Of a stretch of 14,450 nucleotides of DNA, positions 7,348-14,445 are shown piece by piece. Origin of the DNA: Gammaproteobacteria bacterium UBA3498 (GTDB lineage Bacteria > Pseudomonadota > Gammaproteobacteria > Pseudomonadales > Pseudohongiellaceae); NCBI GenBank assembly GCA_002377605.1, contig DFQD01000137.1, positions 2,448 through 16,897 of the forward strand, read 5' to 3'. The notes beneath the pieces were generated by a model, which searched no databases, had not been told where the DNA came from, and was given only the letters and a program-made list of their open reading frames with translations. A program made the position numbers and the translations under genes. How positions within the stretch are numbered: the first letter of the stretch is position 1; each line of letters opens with the position of its first letter.

Positions 7348-7914
7348 TTAGTGTTGATGGCCGCCTGGCCCATGAACATGACCGTGAGCGATCTCTTCTT
7401 CACTTGCATCCCTGATTGCAATAACTTCAACTTCATAGTGCAAAGTCCTTCCCGCTAGTGGATGATTGAAATCCACATCGGCATGAAATTTTCCTGACTT
7501 CAAGATAATTACATTGTGCCAACCTTTGTCGGACCTAACTCTGGCTAGGCCTCCAACTCGCAGTGCTTTGACTCCGATAGGTAGCTGAAGATGCTTTATT
7601 GGGACTCTTTGCACTGCTTCCGGATTGCGAAGACCGTAAGCCTCTTCAGGCTTTAAAGTAATCTCAATCTTGTCGCCTTGTTTCTTTCCTTCCAGAGCCT
7701 GCTCCAGGCCAATTACTACATTGTGAAATCCGTGCAGGTAATAAAGAGGCTCGCCTTCTTTCGTGTGTTCCAACCAATCAGAGTGTTCGCCATCAGGAAG
7801 CACTTCGGACAAGCGGTAGTTGAAAGCGACAACTTTGTTTTTTGCAATAATATTTTCCTGATTCTCCGATTCGGAAGATTCAGTTGATTCCTGTTGCTTG
7901 TATGATTCAGCCAT
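7348..7914 (-). CDS. slyD: SlyD-type FKBP peptidyl-prolyl cis-trans isomerase
   Basis: A 188-residue cytoplasmic FKBP-fold isomerase and chaperone. The split FKBP domain is visible: KNKVVAFNYRL (about 25-35) and PLYYLHGFHNVVIGLEQAL (56-74), then the inserted insert-in-flap chaperone domain (about 86-140). The FKBP domain resumes at VDFNHPLAGRTLHYEVEV (147-164), a segment typical of SlyD. The tail GHVHGPGGHQH carries five histidines, a short form of the metal-binding tail that in E. coli SlyD feeds nickel to hydrogenase maturation. Unusual is an extra N-terminus of about 22 residues, rich in Ser, Glu and Gln, before the normal family start. No internal Met offers a shorter start, and the ATG at 7914 has no strong ribosome site. 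It is divergent from the small gene to its right. Confidence 0.88.
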   Translation of the reverse strand: MAESYKQQESTESSESENQENIIAKNKVVAFNYRLSEVLPDGEHSDWLEHTKEGEPLYYLHGFHNVVIGLEQALEGKKQGDKIEITLKPEEAYGLRNPEAVQRVPIKHLQLPIGVKALRVGGLARVRSDKGWHNVIILKSGKFHADVDFNHPLAGRTLHYEVEVIAIRDASEEEIAHGHVHGPGGHQH

Positions 7915-7947
7915 ATCGAAAGCTTACTGTTGTATTTTGGATTTGAG

Positions 7948-7956
7948 ATTTTAGCA
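7948..7956 (-). promoter_or_regulatory. Candidate extended -10 promoter of slyD
   Basis: On the minus strand TGCTAAAAT matches the extended -10 form TGnTATAAT with one mismatch in the hexamer. Initiation near 7941 would leave a leader of about 26 nt before the slyD ATG. No good -35 is seen, as is common with extended -10 promoters. A dyad GGAAA-N7-TTTCC (7965-7981) lies just upstream. Confidence 0.4.
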
Positions 7957-8017
7957 GGTGTCCCGGAAACTCACTATTTCCAGAGTAAGTCAGTTAGCCG
8001 AAAGTGGCTGTTTAATG

Positions 8018-8023
8018 TATACT
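8018..8023 (+). promoter_or_regulatory. Candidate -10 box of the small SutA-like gene
   Basis: TATACT, with a weak TTAGCC (7994-7999) as -35 at 18 bp. Initiation near 8030 places the ATG at 8056 about 26 nt downstream and the ATG at 8041 only about 11 nt downstream, which favours the later start. Confidence 0.35.
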
Positions 8024-8055
8024 TACGGCCCTTTGGCGCAATGAGTAGTAGAGTT

Positions 8056-8232
8056 ATGGCTAGTAAAGCAGCAAAAAAAGAATCAGTAGTTAACACTCGC
8101 GACGACTTAGCAGAACATATCGAAGCTTTTTTAAAAGCTGGAGGTAAAGTTCAACAAATTCCTTCCGGTGTGAGTGGTCAAACCTCCACCAGTGGCCCAA
8201 GGCAGATCGTTTTAAGCCACAAAACTAGTTAA
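8056..8232 (+). CDS. Small SutA-like protein of unknown function
   Basis: A 58-residue basic-then-acidic protein: a Lys/Ala-rich start (MASKAAKKE), then DDLAEHIEAFLKAGGKVQQI, then a Ser/Thr/Gly-rich tail. The FLKAGGKVQQI block resembles FLSRGGKVQEI in Pseudomonas SutA, a small RNA-polymerase-associated protein active in slow growth. The long acidic N-terminal arm of SutA is missing, so the same function cannot be assumed. An ATG at 8041 would add five residues (MSSRV) and is possible; the reading frame is open as far back as 7930, but that would start before the promoter-like element. The gene is followed by a strong terminator. Its stop codon lies inside a 14-bp perfect palindrome. It faces away from slyD and towards the TraB-like gene. 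Confidence 0.62.
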   Translation: MASKAAKKESVVNTRDDLAEHIEAFLKAGGKVQQIPSGVSGQTSTSGPRQIVLSHKTS

Positions 8233-8237
8233 CTAGT
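8224..8237. repeat. 14-bp perfect palindrome over a stop codon
   Basis: ACTAGTTAACTAGT is its own reverse complement and contains the TAA stop (8230-8232) of the small SutA-like gene. It stands 11 bp before the A-run of the terminator. Possible protein-binding site or chance. Confidence 0.5.
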
Positions 8238-8247
8238 AAATATCTAT

Positions 8248-8286
8248 AAAAAAACAGGGAGATAGGGCACTATCTCCCTGTTTTTT
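8248..8286. terminator. Strong bidirectional intrinsic terminator
   Basis: An 11-bp perfect stem CAGGGAGATAG (8255-8265) / CTATCTCCCTG (8270-8280) with a GGCA loop. It is flanked by seven A on the left (8248-8254) and six T on the right (8281-8286), so it can stop transcription from both directions. It serves the SutA-like gene and the convergent TraB-like gene, whose stop is 24 bp further on. Confidence 0.93.
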
Positions 8287-8310
8287 ATGCATTTCAAAAA
8301 ATTAAATGGG

Positions 8311-9195
8311 TTAAAGTTGGCTGACGCTATAGCCTTTCTCGTTGAGCAGGTCCAACAGTCCACCGCTACCAACCAAATGAGCTGCGCCTACTAATACGAA
8401 TTCCGTATCTCCATCCTTTAACATTTGTTCAATCTGTGTGATCCAGTTGAGGTTGCGTTGGCGCAATAGCGAATCATAGAGATCTGGCGCCTCTTTTCGC
8501 ATGTCATTAACAAAAAGCTCTGCCATTTGCTCGTTATTGCCAATTCGCCATGCAGCAATCATGTCATCTATTACATCTGGGGTTTCCTCCAGATCTTCCA
8601 GTGACATCAAGATAAATTCGCTTTCATGACCTTCACCCATCGACGCAAGAAATCCAATCTGTTCCATGACAGTTTCTAATTGCCCAAGAGTTTTTGAGTC
8701 ACCCATTGCACGGGTATTGAAATAAGCATCAACACCTTGGGGCGTAAATCCAATACGCTGAAATTCCAGTACCTGCAATGTACTAATCACCATGCCTGGT
8801 TTAAATTTTTCAAACATCATCATTAGCATTCCGGAGGTTGCAACGTATTCCGAAAGTGCGTCGTAAGCTTCATCGGATAAAACGGATTCAAGTGTTCTAT
8901 CATCCTGATAGGTTAACTGCTGCAGTATTTCCCTTTGCACTGATATATCCGCCATCGCGGTTAAATCAGTTTCTAAATAAATTTCACTCGAAGTTTGATA
9001 AGCTTGCTCATATTCTTCAGGCAAGGGATAGTCACTCGGTCTTAATAAATGAACGGTGCCACCAATGAAGACTGTGTTTGATCCAGAGCTCACCTGCCAA
9101 ACTGCTGAATCGGCAGTAGCATTGTTGATCGCCAGCATAGCACCCAGTGTTAGCAAAACCGTCCCTAAAGTTAGTAATTCTCTTGTTAAATACAT
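8311..9195 (-). CDS. TraB/GumN-family secreted protein
   Basis: A 294-residue protein with an N-terminal hydrophobic signal sequence (about 7-28, TVLLTLGAMLAI), so probably periplasmic or membrane-anchored. TraB/GumN family marks are in order: GGTVHLL (45-51), EIYLETDL (71-78), GVDAYF (154-159) and GAAHLVG (270-276). The paired histidines and glutamate fit the proposed metal-dependent hydrolase site of this group, which includes the eukaryotic TIKI proteases; the activity of bacterial members is mostly unproven. The ATG at 9195 is preceded by GAAGGGTAAG as ribosome site. It is divergent from the DUF6164-like gene across an 88-bp gap and ends at the two-way terminator. Confidence 0.8.
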   Translation of the reverse strand: MYLTRELLTLGTVLLTLGAMLAINNATADSAVWQVSSGSNTVFIGGTVHLLRPSDYPLPEEYEQAYQTSSEIYLETDLTAMADISVQREILQQLTYQDDRTLESVLSDEAYDALSEYVATSGMLMMMFEKFKPGMVISTLQVLEFQRIGFTPQGVDAYFNTRAMGDSKTLGQLETVMEQIGFLASMGEGHESEFILMSLEDLEETPDVIDDMIAAWRIGNNEQMAELFVNDMRKEAPDLYDSLLRQRNLNWITQIEQMLKDGDTEFVLVGAAHLVGSGGLLDLLNEKGYSVSQL

Positions 9196-9216
9196 GACTT
9201 ACCCTTCTCGGTTTTT

Positions 9217-9246
9217 TTGTCACACTAATAAATACATTAGTATGCT
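9217..9246 (+). promoter_or_regulatory. Candidate promoter of the DUF6164-like gene, with dyad
   Basis: TTGTCA (9217-9222), an 18-bp spacer and TATGCT (9241-9246). An inverted repeat ACTAAT-N6-ATTAGT (9224-9241) fills most of the spacer, as an operator might. On the other strand TTGCCT (9266-9261) and CATACT (9244-9239), 16 bp apart, could serve the TraB-like gene, so the two -10 boxes would overlap. Confidence 0.35.
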
Positions 9247-9283
9247 TAAGACTCCATAAAAGGCAACCGAACGCTAAATAATT

Positions 9284-9643
9284 ATGTCAAAGCTTTTATT
9301 TAAAATGCGTTATGCGCCTGAAGATGAAGCCCATGCAATACGTCAGCTCCTGGAAGATAATAATATTGAATATTTCGAAACTCATGCTGGCTTTTGGGGA
9401 ATTTCAGTTCCTGCTCTCTGGGCTAAAAGAGAAGATCAGTTTGATCGGGCTAGAGAGTTAATTGACGAATACCAAGTGCAAAGAGCGGAACACTTTCGAA
9501 ATGAGTTTAAAATGAGCAAGCAGAGAGGGGAAACTAAGACAATATGGGACAGTTTCTTGGAAGATCCCATTCGCTTCGTTATGTACATTGGGATGATTGT
9601 TCTAGTCCTGTACTTTTCTTTACGGTTTTTTTTATCATTCTAG
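9284..9643 (+). CDS. DUF6164-like protein with C-terminal membrane anchor
   Basis: A 119-residue protein. The soluble part (1-80) begins SKLLFKMRYAPEDEAHAIRQLLEDNNIEY and continues THAGFWGISVPALWAKREDQFDRARELIDEYQ, a pattern I associate with DUF6164. The layout resembles the small DUF2007-type domains that sense or bind short peptides, but no function is established. Residues about 98-118 (FVMYIGMIVLVLYFSLRFFL) form one transmembrane helix, so the soluble domain is probably cytoplasmic and tail-anchored. The ATG at 9284 is the only start that keeps the conserved SKLLF beginning; it has no strong ribosome-binding site. No terminator follows directly, so its transcript could run into the candidate small RNA. 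Confidence 0.65.
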   Translation: MSKLLFKMRYAPEDEAHAIRQLLEDNNIEYFETHAGFWGISVPALWAKREDQFDRARELIDEYQVQRAEHFRNEFKMSKQRGETKTIWDSFLEDPIRFVMYIGMIVLVLYFSLRFFLSF

Positions 9644-9683
9644 TAATACACCGACGCAGAATTCATCATTCTTTTAAAGAAAC

Positions 9684-9710
9684 TTTACTCTTATTCAGGA
9701 CTGTTATATA
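9684..9710 (+). promoter_or_regulatory. Candidate extended -10 promoter of the small RNA
   Basis: TTTACT (9684-9689, 4/6 of the -35 box) and an extended -10 TG-T-TATATA (9702-9710, 5/6 hexamer match), with a 15-bp spacer, or 16 bp if CTTTAC is taken as -35. Predicted initiation is near 9717. The upstream TTCTTT-T-AAAGAA (9669-9681) is a small dyad. Confidence 0.45.
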
Positions 9711-9716
9711 AAACCA

Positions 9717-9946
9717 ACAGACTAGTGTTAGCGGTTCTTATCAGGGGGGGCCTCCTAACATCCTTTGCGACCCTGGCAATCAAAGGAGGTGATCCCATCA
9801 ATAGTCAATCTATTAAGGGAGCCTCCGGTTATTTCAGCTAGTACATAGTTGAAAAACTGGAGAGGAATAGTTAACACTGTTAGCATTTCTTAGCTCCCAT
9901 ACGGTAGAAAGCCCCGTTGTTGTTTCGGCAACAACGGGATTTTTGT
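9717..9946 (+). ncRNA. Candidate structured small RNA, family not recognised
   Basis: About 230 nt with no convincing ORF between the DUF6164-like gene and lhr. Hand folding gives several elements. P1 joins the two ends: TAGTGTTAGC (9723-9732) with GTTAACACTG (9870-9879), 10 pairs including two G-U. A long hairpin has 9823-9840 paired with 9846-9862, 17 pairs with two G-U and one bulged A (9831), closed by a GTACA loop. A small hairpin AATAG/CTATT (9800-9814) and a stem TCCTTTG (9761-9767) / CAAAGGA (9781-9787) fill the middle. The RNA ends in a strong intrinsic terminator. Single-stranded joints hold AGGGA (9816-9820) and AGGA (9863-9866). It does not look like 6S, 4.5S, tmRNA or RNase P RNA. 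It could instead be a long 3' UTR of the DUF6164-like gene. No energy or covariation was computed. Confidence 0.5.
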
Positions 9947-9948
9947 TT
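9913..9948 (+). terminator. Strong intrinsic terminator of the candidate small RNA
   Basis: A 10-bp stem CCCGTTGTTG (9913-9922) / CAACAACGGG (9929-9938); a T-G pair then closes a TTCG tetraloop. The stem is followed by ATTTTTGTTT on the plus strand. On the minus strand only CTTTCT follows, so it would stop lhr transcripts poorly. It lies 16 bp from the lhr stop and shows that a rightward transcript really ends here. Confidence 0.9.
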
Positions 9949-9963
9949 CTGGGAGTTTGATTG

Positions 9964-12900
9964 CTACCGTGAACCTAAGTAACTGCGAAGCCGAATTGGA
10001 AAATTACGCTTCAATAACATTTGTTGAATATTCCATTGTTCGCGCGGATCAATATCTCTCAGATAGTGCACTTCACCACTATCTAACATCGCAATTGGAA
10101 TTCCACCTTGAAATAACACTCGGTTCTTCAACAAGCGCGGTAATCTCCGATTTGGAAGAGTTAGGTTTAAAAAGTTAAGGGGATCACTGGCGGTTAGGCA
10201 ATAGAAAGGTTGTTTAACTCCTACTTTGTTCTTTTTATCTTTCTTAAACTTTCGTAATGCATCCACAGTTTCTGGAAATGCAAACTGTTCCCCACCTATA
10301 CCGGTTACAAATCGCCCACCTCTCAACACGCCACGCAATTCTAATTTCCGCAGATGTACTAAAAGTACTCTCCACGGAGGAGCATAAGATTCCCTTTCAA
10401 GCAATGATCGAATTAGTATGCCCCAACGTTGCAGATAAATACTGATCAATCTTTCGATTTGTTCTTCATCTAATACTTCCCATTTCCGGGTTGTTTTCTT
10501 ATTAGGTTCTTCTTGCGCAAGTTCTAGTTGAAAGGTATTCAGTAAACTCCAACGACCTGCATCTTCTACGCCAAACATTGCTTTACGATTACGCCGTTTG
10601 TGGGCACTGGGTTTTTTGTTGCTAGGGGTTAGCAATGCGCGCAGTCCTGTGTAACTGTCACTGCAAACACGGCCATAACTAACAAGCTCCGCAAGTCCTT
10701 CTTCCAATTGAGTTTTTAACGTCCCTGTTCGGCTTTGAATCTGGTCGAAGAAACTTGCGCCGTGCTCTTTTAAGTCCTGTTCGATACGCTGCGCAATGCC
10801 ACTGTACTCGATTGGCTCTTCGTTTAATTGTGTCTTTGCAAGTGCCTGCCATATATCCAAATTTTGTCTACTGGCCAGAGTAATTGGTGTACTTTTTATT
10901 GGGCCAATAGTTTTCTTATTGCCCGGCCGACTGGAGCTTAGCGGCAGGCTATATCTACCCCAGGCAACTTTTCCACTAATACATAAAACATCGAGCCAGC
11001 TGGGATCATAGCTTTTAACTCTGGCAGGATAGATATCCGCCTCCCACGCTGCAGCAGGACAAGCAATTCCATCCAGTAGATTTAGAGCATTCTGCAATTG
11101 GGTCTGACCATCTACCCTAAGGCCTTGCTCTGAGCTTTCTTCTTTTACAGGAATCAGTTGATGATGATCGAATAGAAACTCGGTAAATGTTTCCAGAGAC
11201 ACCGGCTTAATCGCCTTACGATGAGAATCGATGGTATAGCGGTGAATTCTTTGGAGGAGGCGACGCTCACACCATTCTATTTCTTTGCCAACATTTGCCT
11301 TATCAAGCAATTCGTCAATGCTACTATTTGTAAAGTTGCCCCGGATAACAAAACCTTCGACCTCTAATGCAATTAGAGCTGCATTAATTTTTTTATAGTC
11401 CAACTGCAACTCTTCTACTAGTTGGCTTGCATTGATTGGCCCCAGGCATTCTAGTCTGCCCCTAACTATTTCGATTAAAGCTTTTTCCTCAGTCCACTCC
11501 TGCTCTAATAAATGCTCAGGTAACTCAACGTGCTCTGAAAGTTCTGAAAAGATTGTGTGCAATTGTGGAAAAAGTTCTGCTGCGATCAACAGTTTATTTG
11601 GATGACTATTTAACTTAACCAATCGCTGGTCTTTTTCCAATTGTTCCTGCCAACGTCCATACTCACGTTTCGCAAATTCTTTCTCAGTGATGTAGCCAAG
11701 AGTCAGCAGCGCATCATGCAATTCTTCAGCGCAGCTTACGTAAGGCCAGGCTTCTTCTCTTAATCTTACGATTGCATCAGCATCCAGCAGACTAAAATCC
11801 TTTGCTTCGGCAGGATCGGCCCAACTGCGATTGCGGATTGCATTGGTTCGCCTTTCTTCAAACGGTGCATCATCGAGAAAAGCGTAGGGGCGGGCATTGA
11901 TAATTTCCTGAGCAAATGGAGAAGGCTCCCTTAAATCTTTTGCTATCAAGGTGAGTGCACCACCTTCTATATCACTTATTAGTGATTCCAGTGCAGTGAT
12001 ATCCATCGCCTCGCTAAGACAATCGTTCACAGTTTGGTTAACCAGTGGATGATCCGGTACATATCGTTTGCCTGTGATGTTTTCCTGACACGCTATTTGA
12101 TCAGGGAAAACATGGGCCACCAAATCTTCAGCATCCATGCGCTGAAACTGAGGTGGAACCCGTTTTCCATTACGGTTTCTTTGAATAGCCAGGGAGCGAG
12201 TTGCATTCCATCGCCAGCGAACTTCAAACATAGGCGCGTCCAGCATGGCCTGTATCAATACTTCACGTACAGTAATACTTTGTAGATACTTAAAGACTTC
12301 TTCCAATGGAAAGCTGTGAACTGAACCCAGTGAGATAACAATACTGTCTTCGTTGGCGGCAGCTTGTAATTCAAAGTTGAATGATTTACAGAAACATTTA
12401 CGTAAGGCTAAACCCCATGCGCGATTGAGTCGGCTTCCATAGGGTGAATGGATCACTACATGCATGTCGCCCACTTCATCGAAAAAGCGTTCCATCACTA
12501 CAGTTTCACGAGTGGGCATTACGCCTAGGGCATTAATGCCAGATTGTAGATACTCAACCAGTTGCACTGATGCCGATCGTTGCAAACCAAATTCATCGGC
12601 TAAAAATTGAATGGCGGCATTAGCAGAATCATTAATCAGCAGATCTGCTATGGTTTGTTTCAGATTTGATACCGAACTGGAAAGCTCTTGAGTACGACCA
12701 GGGCCTTCGCCAAACCAGAATGGAATCGTTGGTTGCATACCCTCGGCATCACGCACTCTTACCTTAAGCCCATCGACTCTTAGCATTTGCCAGGCATGGG
12801 TACCTAAAGTAAATACATCGCCAGGCAATGCTTCCAAGGCAAAGTCTTCGTTAAGACTACCAACAACAATGTCTTCTGGGTCTAAAACAACTTGATAATC

Positions 12901-14445
12901 AAACATGTCGGGAATAGCACCACCGTTGGTGATCGAAACCAGGTTAGCTCCTCGCCTCGCTCGTATCTTTTTATTAATTGCATCTAAATGTAGATGGGTT
13001 CCACGGCGACCTCTCCGAGTGGTGTATCCCTCCGCTAGCATCTGCACTACCGTATCAAATTCTTCTCGGTCTAAATCACGATAGGAATAAGAATTTTTGT
13101 ACAACTTATAAAGGTCATCTAAATACCAACTGTCATCATCAGAACCTGATGCGGAAGGCTTGGAAGAAATTTCGGCAACAATTTGTTGAGCCAGAATATC
13201 CATTGGTTTTTCTGGCAGATAAATCTTATCTAACTCGCCATTCTTAACACAATTTAGTAAGGCTGTTGATTCAACCAGGTCATCTCGAGTTAAAGGAAAC
13301 AGAATTCCTTTCGGTGTGCCATGGATGGAGTGACCGCTGCGACCTACTCTTTGTATAAAAGTTGAAATGCTTTTTGGTGACGAAAACTGAACTACTAAAT
13401 CGACTGAACCAATATCGATACCCAGTTCCATTGAAGCAGTGGCCACTAATACTTTTAAGTCACCGACTTTTAGTTTTTGTTCCGCGTTATGGCGCAGATC
13501 TTTACTCATACTGCCGTGATGGGAACAAACAGAGTTATCGCCGAGTCTTTCAGATAATGCCAAAGCTAACCTCTCCGACAGACGCCTCGTATTCACAAAG
13601 ACTAAAGTAGTATCATGCTGATGAATAAGATCGACTAGTCTTCGATACAATTCCTCCCAAACTTCATTACTCATTAATGCTGATAAAGGCGAAAGAGGTA
13701 CTTCGAGACTAATATCAATTTCTCGACTGAAACCACTGTCGACAATTTCACAGTCAACTTCATTTTCGTTCTGATTTGAGTTGCCTACTAAATATCTCGC
13801 AACCATTTCGATCGGTTTCTGAGTTGCCGACAGACCAATACGCTGTAGACGCTGCCCGGAATTCACTCGGATCAGATTCTGCAGTCGCTCAATAGAAAGG
13901 GATAAGTGAGAGCCACGTTTATCTCCTAGCATGGCATGAATTTCATCGACGATCAGAGTGGAAACCGTTACCAACATGGAACGACCTCTAGCACTCGTAA
14001 GAAGTAAATAAAGTGACTCAGGAGTGGTAACCAGAATATGTGGAGGATTCTTAGCCATCTTCTGCCGTTCTGCAGCAGAGGTGTCTCCAGTGCGTACCGC
14101 GATGGAAATATTCACTGGCGCTTCGCCTAGCATATGCAGTTGTTCTTCAATGCCATCTAAGGGGATTTCCAAATTCTTATGAATGTCATTTGAAAGTGCT
14201 TTTAATGGTGAAACATAAAGAATTTGAACACCTGCATTCAGCTGCCCGCTAATACTGCGTTGCACCAGACTATCGATAGCTGCATAAAAGGCAGCGAGTG
14301 TCTTACCACTGCCGGTTGGTGCGCATATAAGGGTGTGCTTTCCCGCCTGAATTGCAGGCCAGGCATCAGACTGGACCTGGGTAGCTTCACCAAACTGGGA
14401 TTTAAACCAGTTAGCGCTGGCAGGATGGAAGCTCGCTAATGCCAT
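9964..14445 (-). CDS. lhr: Large ATP-dependent helicase Lhr (full-length type)
   Basis: A 1493-residue superfamily 2 helicase, close to E. coli Lhr (about 1538). Helicase motifs in order: Walker A APTGSGKT (42-49), TTPESL (140-145), DEIH (167-170), LSAT (205-208), VFVNTRR (282-288), ATASMELGIDIG (335-346) and QRVGRSGH (365-372). The DEAD-associated region is seen near 650-680 (ERFFDEVGDMHVVIHSPYGSRLNRAW). A long C-terminal part of about 600 residues, present in full-length bacterial Lhr, ends with GGEQFAFPETVDALRKF and the last 60 residues. Lhr moves 3'-5' on DNA and unwinds RNA:DNA duplexes; it is linked to repair of crosslinks and oxidative damage. The ATG at 14445 fits the family N-terminus (PASANWFKSQFGEATQVQ), but only 5 bases are visible upstream, so promoter and ribosome site cannot be judged. 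The stop at 9964 faces the small-RNA terminator. Confidence 0.95.
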   Translation of the reverse strand: MALASFHPASANWFKSQFGEATQVQSDAWPAIQAGKHTLICAPTGSGKTLAAFYAAIDSLVQRSISGQLNAGVQILYVSPLKALSNDIHKNLEIPLDGIEEQLHMLGEAPVNISIAVRTGDTSAAERQKMAKNPPHILVTTPESLYLLLTSARGRSMLVTVSTLIVDEIHAMLGDKRGSHLSLSIERLQNLIRVNSGQRLQRIGLSATQKPIEMVARYLVGNSNQNENEVDCEIVDSGFSREIDISLEVPLSPLSALMSNEVWEELYRRLVDLIHQHDTTLVFVNTRRLSERLALALSERLGDNSVCSHHGSMSKDLRHNAEQKLKVGDLKVLVATASMELGIDIGSVDLVVQFSSPKSISTFIQRVGRSGHSIHGTPKGILFPLTRDDLVESTALLNCVKNGELDKIYLPEKPMDILAQQIVAEISSKPSASGSDDDSWYLDDLYKLYKNSYSYRDLDREEFDTVVQMLAEGYTTRRGRRGTHLHLDAINKKIRARRGANLVSITNGGAIPDMFDYQVVLDPEDIVVGSLNEDFALEALPGDVFTLGTHAWQMLRVDGLKVRVRDAEGMQPTIPFWFGEGPGRTQELSSSVSNLKQTIADLLINDSANAAIQFLADEFGLQRSASVQLVEYLQSGINALGVMPTRETVVMERFFDEVGDMHVVIHSPYGSRLNRAWGLALRKCFCKSFNFELQAAANEDSIVISLGSVHSFPLEEVFKYLQSITVREVLIQAMLDAPMFEVRWRWNATRSLAIQRNRNGKRVPPQFQRMDAEDLVAHVFPDQIACQENITGKRYVPDHPLVNQTVNDCLSEAMDITALESLISDIEGGALTLIAKDLREPSPFAQEIINARPYAFLDDAPFEERRTNAIRNRSWADPAEAKDFSLLDADAIVRLREEAWPYVSCAEELHDALLTLGYITEKEFAKREYGRWQEQLEKDQRLVKLNSHPNKLLIAAELFPQLHTIFSELSEHVELPEHLLEQEWTEEKALIEIVRGRLECLGPINASQLVEELQLDYKKINAALIALEVEGFVIRGNFTNSSIDELLDKANVGKEIEWCERRLLQRIHRYTIDSHRKAIKPVSLETFTEFLFDHHQLIPVKEESSEQGLRVDGQTQLQNALNLLDGIACPAAAWEADIYPARVKSYDPSWLDVLCISGKVAWGRYSLPLSSSRPGNKKTIGPIKSTPITLASRQNLDIWQALAKTQLNEEPIEYSGIAQRIEQDLKEHGASFFDQIQSRTGTLKTQLEEGLAELVSYGRVCSDSYTGLRALLTPSNKKPSAHKRRNRKAMFGVEDAGRWSLLNTFQLELAQEEPNKKTTRKWEVLDEEQIERLISIYLQRWGILIRSLLERESYAPPWRVLLVHLRKLELRGVLRGGRFVTGIGGEQFAFPETVDALRKFKKDKKNKVGVKQPFYCLTASDPLNFLNLTLPNRRLPRLLKNRVLFQGGIPIAMLDSGEVHYLRDIDPREQWNIQQMLLKRNFPIRLRSYLGSR

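Noticed and set aside
7930..8055. Longer upstream start for the small SutA-like gene
   Set aside because: The extra residues lie before and across the promoter-like element and would overlap the slyD promoter; no similarity to the family in that part.
9782..9796. End of a 16S rRNA gene on the minus strand (GGATCACCTCCTTT)
   Set aside because: Only the last 13-14 nt match; the bases before it are not 16S (no GTAACC or GGCTG context), so this is not an rRNA gene or obvious remnant.
9789..9848. Tiny ORF starting GTG at 9789 behind the Shine-Dalgarno-like run
   Set aside because: The GTG overlaps the GGAGG itself, so spacing is wrong; 19 codons with no recognisable features.
9957..14439. Plus-strand ORFs of 60-90 codons within lhr, and similar ones within polB, rppH and the TraB-like gene
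   Set aside because: They are antisense shadows of well-supported genes, with no ribosome sites or recognisable domains.
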